From Plazaster borealis (Eukaryota; Echinodermata; Asteroidea; Forcipulatida; Labidiasteridae): a stretch of DNA of 64,000 nt. Position 1 is the stretch's first letter. Each line of letters starts with the position of its first letter. This document shows, piece by piece, positions 31,501-43,500 of the stretch. The stretch lies in NCBI GenBank assembly GCA_021014325.1, contig CM037462.1:13312501-13376500 (forward strand), in the 5' to 3' direction. Under the pieces are notes generated by a model. That model was not told the origin of the DNA, ran no database searches, and saw only the letters and a program-made list of their open reading frames with translations. A program made the translations under genes and the position numbers.

Positions 31501-34500
31501 ACATTTGAATTTGAGGAACGATTCCTGCATGAATCGTATATCAGATTTCTGAGGGTTGGTGTCCGTTCGCAAATGCTGCGGTTGGTACCCGCTGTCACCT
31601 CGCTAAACGTGGATGGATTCGACGTTCTTGTGAAAATATCGTGACCGGTTTTTTGGTTGCTGTTTTCTCAGCAAGTAGACACTGTATCCAGCTGAAACTT
31701 TCACATGTGACTTTTATTGTAACGTTCTTTATAATGCGTGTAAATCAGCATTTCATTGGCAAAAAACAACCTATGACCCTACCTATACCTTTAGGGATTG
31801 TAAACGTGTGGTAGTTGGAACCCACTGTTTGTTTCAATCCTATAGTTGTATAAATATACCATAAAACTAACCAGTGAAAATTTAATTTCAAAGGGTGTTA
31901 GTGCTTTTAAGATATTGCCGAAAATTTGTCCACACAGGAAGAATAATCTGCCTTTGGAATACACATTCTGAGAAACTTTACTGCAGTAAAGCTTCTCAGA
32001 TTTAATTTTGGGGGATACAAAGTGATATCTTTTTCCACAACCGCAGTACTTCAAAGTGATACATTCTCAAATTGCATTGTACTATCCAAAGCTGCTGTAC
32101 TTCTTACCAAGTAAGTTTTTATTGCCATTAACTTTAAGAGTCATTACCAAACGTACGGCATACAGACCCTTTAAGTCATTAGTGTCCCTTCGGGGCCACC
32201 ATACAAAACATTTCCGAATCTCCTTAAAGTATTTCATGTCTACGGGCAGTGCACGTACAGATCTTAATGATATCGTATCGTAATGTGACAGAAGAATAAT
32301 GTTCAATACTTTTGTTTGCGCATCACAACATTAAAGTTGAGTAATCCGATTGCAAGGACGATGCCCAGAGCCGAGAGCGTGCAGACAGCAGCAAAACCCG
32401 CTGACGATAACGTCATCAGTTTCTCCTCAATGCGGATTTCATCGTGGGGTGGCTCATCGTCTGGAAATTAATTTAAGAATACAAAATAAATTAATTTAAA
32501 ATAAATGACACAACATGACATGACATTCGTGTTATAACTCGATGTCTGAAAAAGAAAAGAAGAAAAATAAAACAGAAATTCACATGACAAATGACAAATT
32601 ACAATCATAATCAAATTTAGACACAGCGAGAAGCTTTGTAACTGACAAAAGTTTGGTTTTTGAACATATTGAGTGCGTTCCAGTCCTATAATTTTTTCTT
32701 TGCTTGTCCTTCAAAAAAACATCTCTATGATACATTTTTTTTAAAAATCATCAAAATGGTTGTTGTGGTCACACTATATGGTCTCATTTCATGACTTGCT
32801 TGCACACGGCTACATGTATGATTTCACTCATCCCTCTATAAACTAAAATGACTCTTGGATGCTCATATCGTTCGACCACATCGTGAGACGATTCGTTGCA
32901 AGAGCAACATTGCATGTTATATTGCCTTTCTATTATTTTGATTCATGGTTCCGAAATATTTTGACTGAACGACCTGTATGATTCGAACTCGTAAATTGAA
33001 TGACTTGTTGTCCAGGAATTGAGGCGTGAGGACAACAAAATTGAAATGAAACATTAAAATAAAAATAACAACGAGTGTTGAGACAATTAGTAATAAATCA
33101 ATAAATAAAGTGTCTCTTTGATTGGGATTCGCCAAGATTTGATCAGTCGGTTCATTAGTTCGTTGATTAGTTGAAGTATAAAAGTGAAACCAGTGTGAAG
33201 AAATTACGTTATTAAATCAAGGCATTCCAAAAAGTTTATAACTTGATTTACGTTCCGCAAATTGCGAAGCTTCATTATTTGTAACGAAAGTTAGAAAATG
33301 AAAGAAGGATGTCCGATCGAAGATTTGATCGGTTTGACATCCGATTTGACTGCGCTCCATACACGTCTTCAACGTGACAAAAAGGGGAATGGAGTTTAAA
33401 GACTCTGCAAGTCTCGCGCGTATTCGAACATTGGGGACCCCGTTAAAGTGCGCGAGTTTGTTTCCTTCACGCGTCAAAGCAATGTACGTGGGACCAATGA
33501 GGTCCCAACATGTTCATTAAACACATTTTATGCATTAAACACATTTTATCAAATCGATAACAAAGGGGGGGTGCAATGACTTGGCAACTGACGAAGGTGG
33601 AAACTTACTCAGAAAGTAGACTCCGCCGTCGTCCCATTCGAATCTGTCTTCGTGTGACAGAAACCTTCCCACGACTTTAGCCCTTCCATCTAAATGGAGT
33701 CAGAGTTAAAACAGCTACTTGAGCGAAACATTTTTAATGGGAATGCTATTTTAAACTTGTTTATAATGTGTTTGTTTATCATTTTAATGTAATTTTGATA
33801 TTTGCACACTTCTGAATTTTTCGTAATTATCGATCGACAAAATTAGGCCCCCTCAAGGTTTTGAAAAACTAGAAACACTTCTGCCGTTGACGGCCTGCGT
33901 CAAACGACCAGAATATTTTGACGTCATGTGTGGGATGTTGCTTAGTTATACCTCACATGCTGCAACAAAGCGGCTGTACAAAACGGAGCTCCCACATATG
34001 ACGTAACATGAGTGATGATATAACAGGACTTCTCGCGAATCTTTCTGAAAAGCACCGGAGAAGGGTATTCCAAATGATTGTTTTACACAATTAAAATATG
34101 TTTAATCTCATGTGAACTGAATTTCCTTATTGATCGAAGACATTTCAAATGAATTTCAGCAAAGATCACTTGTTGCCGTTTTCGTTCAAGTAGTTCTTTA
34201 AAATGTGTGGTTGGAAAAGGTGATTCATCTCTGACATCAAGTTTTCAGCTACTTATTTTAAGCGAGTTGATATTATTGTTATTGTTGTTGTTTACTCAAA
34301 ACGTCATGGACCGATCCATTAAGCTCCTCATAAAGAAAATGTATACTAGCCATGCAATCACAGCTGCGATCGAATGCACGACTGTCGAACAGACATTTTG
34401 TCCGTCACTAACAGCTGATTGGGAGCATTACGTCCGACACATGGTGTCCAACAAACAGTAATATCTCATACATTGTGTCCGACACACCATTTCGTCCGAC

Positions 34501-37500
34501 CCGTTGTGTCCGACAAAACTTGTCGGACATAACGGTCGTGATGGTGCCTATAGCGCTCCGAAAGTTGACCAGCGCGTCATACAAATCTATTTCAGAAATG
34601 TAAACGAGATATTCGGAAAATTGATTGACCCAACTTACCTGACGTCATCTTAACATATCTTGCTTGCGCAATTTTTAAAGGTAGATTCCCCGTCCGCTAC
34701 TGCGCAATGCACATTTTAACTCGCAAACTAATTGTTTTGACTCGCAAAATGGCAGACCATCGGGCAGTCGACAGCAGCGTGTGTCGTCAGTGCAAGGGTT
34801 CAATAGCTGCACTTAAACTATGCTATAGTGGGCGAGTCTATTTGCATACTGCAACTATTTAAACTGGTAGTCTGTTGTAATAGGCTATATTGTAATTACT
34901 AACACGGCCATTTCAAGTTATTTAACTTTAATTGTATACCTTTGATTTGTTCTATTTGAAACTGCCCCACCCTGTCGCCGTCTTCCAGAAAACTGATAGG
35001 ACCCTGAAACGAAAAACAACACGGAAACAACTTAGGCCTATATTATTTCATCTTTTTAAGAGGGTGAAGAAAAGCTAAGCAGAAACTAGAAAATGGTTGA
35101 CGTTTGTTGCATTGTTTCAGTCATCAAACAACCGCGAAGTTAAATCAAAGCTTCGTAATTTTACGATGGTCAATTCTTGAAAAATGCATCCTTGTGGAGC
35201 CTTCTTTTGTTCTTTCCTTTGTCCTTGCACTTAACAGTTTCCCATAGACTTTGTACACAAATTTCCTTGTGGAGCACCCCGGTCTTTAGAATTCCCCTAT
35301 GGAGACCTTTTATTTTCCCTTTTTTTGTTTTGTCCTTGGTCTCCATAAGGTACCGAATGTGAGAGCACACCGTTACGCAACGCTGTACCTGCTCGCTTAA
35401 ATCGTTAACCTCTCGCGCTTATGTTCAAAGAGTAAGCCATTAATTTGTTGTGGTTTTATTTATAAAGGTTTTAGTTCGTTCCTTTTCATCGAAATATTGA
35501 TTCGGTTTGTTTTGTCCAACCGGGAAGGGGTCACACCCCACACACCTTATCACCATTCTATTATAGACAGGTTCCCTTTGTGAAATTATAGCAAAACCGC
35601 TTACTGATTCGCATGGCATAAAAAGGAGATCTGACCAATTTGCTACAGTTTAACACACAGACAAACATTAAAAAACACAACAAGCAGAAACAAGTTAATA
35701 AAATAATGATAAACATGTATTATGTCAAATTTGAAATTATATGTAAGAATGTAAGAATATGTAAGAATATGAAACATTGTTTAGCCTAATATGAATATTG
35801 TTACCCAAAAATGCACTTAGGTGGCTCTATGTAGAAAATCGCACCAAAGTATATGCTGGTCTTCAATTAGAAGTTATAGTGTGTTTGTTTAAATTGTGGT
35901 GGAGAGGACTCACCATCAGTTGATTATTGTTTGCTTTATGATATAAATGGGAGAGAGAGAGACAGAGCGAGGGAATGAGGTGCTTAGCGCCTTGAGGGAA
36001 GACTAATTATGGACTCACCGAGACTCCAACAAAATATATGTTGTCCAAAACGTCCATGAATATCTCACGCATTTCGTGGTCGTTATACGTGTAGTCCTGA
36101 AGTGTCTTGTTCACTTTTGTAGAGCAGTTAGAAAATAACAGTTTTAAACTGGCATTACTTAAAGTACAACATAAACTATCAGATACAAACAAAATATTAG
36201 CACAATGGTGGATTGACAAAAACACACATTTTAGGCTTATCCTGGCAGTGGACCGATGTAAGGTAAATTGCATTGTGGGGGTTGCATTTCCTGCGATGCA
36301 CCACCCCTGTCAGATTTACACGACTGCCAATCGGTACTGCAGCCAGTAGACCGTCGGGAAACGTGTATAACTCCTTTGTAATGTTGATTTCATACCTTTT
36401 TTCAAAGCTAATAACCTTTCCAGATGTTGTAGAGACAGTTTGAAGAAGAAGAAAAAAATAAAGAATTTTTTTTTTTAATTGTTTTTGTGTTAGGCCTAAT
36501 TAGCAAGTGTTTTCACTGTAAAACCGCAGTATTTTTTGTGCACAAGTCTATGTAGAAAGTGTTTTCTAACTGGAGATTCCGATCCCATGAGTCACGCTGC
36601 CTATAGGATCATAGACTATGTCAATCGGGCCTGTCTGAGGTAGAACTTAAAGGGTTTCAACTATTTTTGCTAAAAACTTAATGAGTAATTAACTAAAATG
36701 TGTTTTCGGTCTACTGGCTGCAGACCGGTAGGCCATCGGAGGTTTGTGATTTGTTAGAATGGTTCTGCACAGGAACCGTTCTCTGATGCGGTTCTTCAAA
36801 GTAAAAACTGTAATACTTTAAAAGCTATAAAATTGAAAGTTAATTGCAACCTGTGTTATGATTATTGCATGCAAGGTCAGCTCGGATCAAGTGAGATTTC
36901 GTGTTTGGTTTTTGTGTGGTGTTTTTTTTTTCTTTTCTTGGGGGGGGGGGGTCTTTAAAATGTAGGTTGTCACTGACGATGTACTTTCACTTATTCAATT
37001 AATTATTCTAAACCTTTCTTTTCATAAAACCAATGGATCTCCAGAAGCGATTAGCTTTGTAACCCGTAGTCCTGAATATTAAGAGAAGAACCAAGGAAAC
37101 AGTGCCTAATTCCATGGATCAACTTATCGTGAAATTATCTGCTTACGGCCCCTTAGAATCACGTGTTTACATGATGTCGTAAGCACAGAATCCTGTGGAA
37201 AGCAGCTCTATGGAACTGGACCTTGGGCCCAATTTCATAGAGCTGCTTAAGCACAAAAAGTAAACTAAGCACAAAACAATTGTGCATACCAGAATACGGT
37301 CACCAGCCAAAATACCATGTTACATGCACCGTATGTGGCCTATATATACTGCTTAATTTTGCTTAGCAGAGATTTATTAAGCAATATTGTTTGTTTAAGT
37401 AGCTCTATGAAATTGGGCTTTGGTATAAGGACTGAACCGGGTTTAAATATAGAGGTTGCTCTAGCCACCTAGCCAACGAGGTTCCAATGTCATGACTCTG

Positions 37501-40500
37501 CTTACCGCAGAATCCCCAGCTTACATACAGCGCATGATTCTAACGGCAGTGTAAGCGCAGAATTCCACGGCAGGCAGAGCCATGACATTGGGGCCAATTG
37601 ATTCCCCAGGATCTGAAATGCCGGTACTTACCCAATCGAAGTGGTTCAATGGAATTGTTAAGAGCTAACGCCGCAGTGAGCACGGAGTCATAAAACAATG
37701 AGCCAGCTCCACCGAATGACGCATTACCGGCAAACTCGTCGTAGGCCTTCAAGAAGTCATTCGGTGTCTGGAAGGAAATTGTTCATTCTAACATTATCAA
37801 TCAATTCTCGGCAAATTCTGAGTTTTGATTCACGCTCATTTATTTGATGTATTTGATTTTAACTATATCGGAGTGTGGGTTTGACACTTGTGTCAATGAA
37901 CAAGGCACTTAACCATAATTGCTTCTCGTAACCCAGGTGTTAATTTAAGCGCTAATTTAAGCAGCTTGAGGCTGTATGCTCCCCAGGGAGTTGAAAAAAT
38001 AGAGGTATGGCTTAAAAGTATGCCCGATGAACATGGATTTTAATGTTGTGGTTGCGCCTTGATCTAGCTTTACATATAAAAAAAACGTACGCTATAATTG
38101 TAAGAACCATGAGTATTGTTATAACTAATATGATCTACTCCAATCTTTATATTATTTTATTAATGTAATTGTTATAAAGACATTTGTTTCACTTCGGTTA
38201 ATTGTCGATGGAGCTCTACAAATGCCATCAGATTGCAGTGATTCTTTACTTATAGATTTAAAAATCTAAAAGATTCTTACAAAGAATCATTTAAACCAGA
38301 AAATAAGGTTGAAGACTTACACAATATTAATTATTAGTTCGTTTAATTAAATTTCTTTTTTTTTTTACGAATCCGCCTATTTGTTTCATGTTATACCGAG
38401 ATGTTAAAAATAGGAGTTTCATATACGAAGCTCGCTCCTGGCTACACAAAATATTTTATCTAATCAGATCTCCATTCCAAAATCAACCGTAAAGTATCTT
38501 CCTTTACGCAATAGATCAACCCCAAGGTAATGGTCATCTTATCATTGCAACAATTCCCGCAATCAAAACACAATTAGTCATATCCTGAGGTTTCCAATCA
38601 AAGTAAACGAATCGGGGGGAACATAAAAGACAAACTTCAGTGTAATTCTCAAACCTTTTCAAAAACTGCATTGTCTGCCTTTACGATCATCAGATTCAGC
38701 CTTGCGGATTTATTTGAGAGTTTCTCGCTCATGTTTGGAGCTTCCGATTGCAGCCTTCCGGAAATTGAATTTAATAACGCGAAATCACTGATTTCGTTTT
38801 CTAAAGCGTTTACGTTTTTGGCATTGTACCAGAGGTTAAACGTACTTTCGTGTATGTTAGTACTTGTATTACCCCTTTTTGTAAAATTGCATGCATTTTT
38901 GTTTAATATAGATGATGTCATAACAGGAACAATGCCCGGATATGAAGAGCCTACGTACGGAAAAAAACTCGTGAAATTTTGGCGCAGCTCGCCTCTGCAT
39001 ACACAAAATATGTTTTCTATAAACAGATCTCCATTCAACAATCAATCGTAAAGCATCTTCTTTATCTTCACTAAACAACACCAACAACTACAAACAACAG
39101 CAATAATTTACAAAAAAGACAGCAGTAAAATTAACCAACACACCAATCCTGTGATGGCGACTTCCTGAGCTGCTGGTATAAACTGCCAGTTGGTGATGAT
39201 AACGCCCTCAGTAGCTTTGATCATCTCCTCAGCAGTACAAGATATTGCGGGGTCCTCCTGTGTCACCCAGTCGGGGGCAAAGTACCCAATGCCCCGTAGT
39301 ATCCACACGTAACGCGGGCCGTACAGACCATGTTTGTACGCCTGTAGTGACGCAAAATAATGCAAGCCATGTATAGTGTTAGTAGAATAATAACAAACAG
39401 GGCAAACGCGTTTTACCAGAGGATGCAAAGCACTGGAAAAGGAAAAGAAGGGAACATAAAACAGAAAAGGGGGTAGGCAGACAGGAAAAACACAGATAAC
39501 ATGCGAACAGAGAAAATATGGGGCTTGAGGGACCTTGTAAAGGCATCGTACACGTTTGGTAATTGTCACAGACCAGTGTTCTCACTTGGTGTATCCCAAC
39601 ATATGCATAAAAATAACAAGCCTGTGAAAATTTGGGCTCAATTGGTCATCGAAGTTGCAAGAAAATGATGAAAGAAAAAACACCCTTGTTGTACAAATTT
39701 GTGTGCTTTCAGATAGGAATAAAAACTTCTCGCAAGAAGTTTTTATTGCTTTAGTGAGAAATTACCTCTTTCTCAAAAACTACGTTACATCAGAGGGAGT
39801 CGTTTCTCACAATGTTTTATACTATCAACATCTCTCTGTTGCTCGTTACCAAGTCAGTTTTTATGCTAATATATATTTTGAGTAATTATCGAACGTGTCC
39901 AGTGCCTTTAAAGAGAGTGGGATCAGTTCAATTCCTAACAGGAGTAGGAAGTTTGTTCCGTAGCCAAAGGAAGGAAAGATAAGACATATCCGTTGGAGGG
40001 AGAACAAACCTTGAAAGAGTTGGGGATTTTTTTTGTATTTCCATCCGTAGTTTTCAATAAACACACACCGTCCCACCAACTTTTGAAACTGTCATCAAAT
40101 TTGGTGGTCAAGTTTAAATGAAAAAGGGTAACGAAAAGCGTTCAGTGATTTTGTGTTTGTTTATATAGGGCTTATTCCGAGTGTTACAATCGATGGGGTT
40201 TTGTAGGTCATGTAAATGTTATTTTTGCTGGACAAGCACATTTTTTTTTCAGATGAAAATGTTTCTCTGTATGATGTGCACCGATGTGTGTACTTCAGTA
40301 TTTGGCTTTCAGAATTAAAGCAATCACAGTTTTTCCTCCGATGAATTTGACTTCCAATCATGTATATTTGCAAGCAGTAAACAAGAAATGATTACATTTT
40401 TTAACAATATTATTATTGTACATGCAATGTATGCATTCAAACTGTCAAACTGTTGAACACAGTTTGTCGCACTTCACACGCCGTCTGCGTATTACTATTG

Positions 40501-43500
40501 CCGTACAAGACAAGACAAAATGTTGTCCCAAATTTAACATTCTTTTCAAACACCGATGTTTGGTTGTCAAGTACTTTTCAGTCGAGTACCAGGTATTGCC
40601 GAGTACTAGGGTGGCTGATTAGTACTCAAGTACGAGTACTTGAGCCGTCGAGTACAGGTGTCAGAATGCAGGGTATTCTGATATTCGGTTACCGAGTTCA
40701 ACAGCTGAGTACCATTTTGGATCTCCGAGTACGAGTACGAGTGCTTTACAGAGGAAAATACCCCAAAATGAGGTATAAACATGTATTGTTTTGTTTTTTG
40801 TACCTACAAACAAGACTATAGACCATAAAATACACATTACAAATAACAAGCGAGAACAAAGCTGAACGAGCTATTTAAAACAAAATAATAACAGCATCAG
40901 AAGGCAGCTTTACATTAGTTCAAAACTGGGTATAGAGCAGTAGCATGACTAAAAACTAAGCATTGTTATAAAAATGATCGTATAAAAAGTTTCTAAAAAA
41001 TATTAAAAGGCTGTGTAGTTGAAGTCGTCCTCGTCTCACTATCAAGCCCAGGAAACATATTATCTAACCAGACCATAAAACTTAAATATCGCCTACCTCG
41101 CAAAAGACCGACCTTCCTCCTGCCTCCCAGAATAGACCGATGATAATGCGGGCATCTTTATCCTGGTTGAACAGTGTAAGGGGGGAATAAAAGTAGTCAT
41201 TGATAATGACTTAAACGTGAATGACTTAAAGGCACTGCACACGTTTGGTAATTGTCAAAGACCAGTATTCTCACTTGGTGTATCCCAACATATGCATAAA
41301 CTAACAAGCCTGTGAAAATTTGGGCTCAAGTGGTCATCGAAGTTGCAAGAAAATGATGAAAGAAAAAACACCCTTGTTGTACAAATTCGTGTGCTTTCAG
41401 TAGGAATAAAAGGCTTCAGGCCTGAAGTCTTTTATTATTTTAGTGAGAAATTACCTCTTTCTCAAAAACTACGTTACTTCAGAGGGAGTCGTTTCTCACA
41501 ATGTTTTATACTATCAACAGCTCTCCGTTGCTCGTTACCAAGTAAGTTTTTATGCAATATATATTTTGAGTAATTATCAAACGTGTACAGTGCCTTTAAA
41601 CCTGATTCACGTGTTTTGACGATTAAATTTCTCCGGAATTAAAGTAAGAATTGATCACAGAATTGATAGAGCAGAATCACAAATTACTGAAACAAGGTTT
41701 CCAGGGTTATTGTCCAACAGCAGTGCGTCCTAACCTAAAAGCTGCTTCAAAATAGAGCCACTATCCCTCCCCCTCCCCCTCCCTCCCCCTCTCAAATAAA
41801 AATTGATTGCACAGAAAGGAAGTGCTGGTGATTTGCGTCAAAGAAATTCCGGACATGATTTGTTATCTAACTGACGATAAAAGGATATCGTTTTCTTCAT
41901 CAACTGACCGAGGAACTGAGTGGACTGTTTATGGAGAAAACTCTCTATCGTGCACTAATGCACTATTAATCATAGGTTTTCTGTGTTGTTTTAAAATTAA
42001 AAATATTTTTTTCCTTTTACAAAATCCGAGATTTACTGTAGGGGTTTGAATGAGTTACGTTTCCATTGAAATTGTCTCGTAAAAGTGAACTGTATTGTCT
42101 GCGTTTAGTCAACAACGACCTTTCATAGCGAAAGATTTTTAGGTGTAATGTCCTTTAGATAAGCGTTGCCGCAAGTTTTTGAAGAAACTTGCATCGTCAG
42201 TGGACTGTGCAAGTCTCATTGGAGAACCTGTCAGTTTTCTTTTGGAATATACGCGGTGACAGTTTCAGTTGATTGGGAAAGTTTGGACCCGGGCTTCGTA
42301 AGGGGACTTTCCCCCACCCCAACCCCAACCCCAACCCCAACCCCTCCTCGAGAGCGTGAGCAGGAGGTTAGTTCCTTATTTACGGGCAAGGGAATGCAAG
42401 AGTTGAATGAACAGCGATCGGAGCGCCAAACACTCCATCTTCACTGATGAGAGTGTGGCAGGGGTTTGTGGTGGGGGGCTTAGCCCACTATGAACCGTGG
42501 TCAAGTGGTTAGACTAAAGGACTTGCAATCACAAGGTTGCGGGTTCGAATCCGGTCAGGCTAACCGCTGATTTCACAATGACTAGAAAAATATTGTCGTC
42601 TAGTTACTGAATCACAATTTGTTGATTTGTGCTATTCATAATCATAGACGTTAAACTAATGGGTTTTTTTTTCTGAGAGAGATTGGCTGTTGCCAGCTAG
42701 GTGTTTATATCCCCTTTTAGGAGTTTGCCGAGTTCCCTTGACGGGAAGATCATCTAAACGAACCTATGTGTGAGAGTACGATTTTGAAGCTTAGGAGTGT
42801 AGGGACGGATAACGCACCCTGTGGTATAGCCGGTTCAATGAATCTACCACTCTCATGCTGAAGACATTCCAGATGTCTATAAGTTCGGTCTTGATAAGGC
42901 GAGTTCATAAGTGTTACCAACCAACGAGGTTGACCGCTCTCTCACCCTGGTATTGGATCATTTGCATATCCAACAATTTTTGATACGTATGCAAATTAGA
43001 ATAGTCTGGCTGTGAACATGGTGAATGGTGAATACTGAATTAGTAAAACTTGAACATGTTTACGTTAGACTTTTGTACACCAGTCGTTGTCCAATCAGGG
43101 TCCAAGTAAGGAGTTTCCCTTCCAGGGTTTACTATTGTAAACATGGTTGGAAATAAAGTAAACCATGGGGACGAGGTTCGAGTGTTACCTCTGGTTCTCT
43201 GGTCCTGTGTCTGGTAATTGTGTCCTTCTGTCGTCGAGTGCTGTGAGGTTTAGTCAGGTCAGTCTGGTCTCGTATGATAGGTCCTTTTGGCTTGGTATAT
43301 GCCTTGGGGAATGGGTTCTTTGTAACCATTGAAACCAACACAGTACCAGTTGAATAAAACACTCATTTGATCGGTTACAGTTACAAGTTGTTAAAGAAAG
43401 TAGAACTATTGATTGTATCCTTAAAATGTGTTTAATTTGATTGTTGAGTATATCATAATCATTGGATTACCTTGAGATAACCAACGTAGCTTGCAGGGCT

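Noticed and set aside
39655..39885. 77-codon frame (starts [14 protein letters not shown]) and its near copies at 25034-25333, 41343-41573, 10963-11217 and 56084-56269
   Set aside because: They recur in every family-1 MITE copy, with changing frames and stops. They reflect the transposon's sequence, not a gene family.
42490..42565. Possible tRNA gene with GGTTCGAATCC
   Set aside because: No anticodon stem, and the same body is found at 62030-62200. A SINE is the better explanation.
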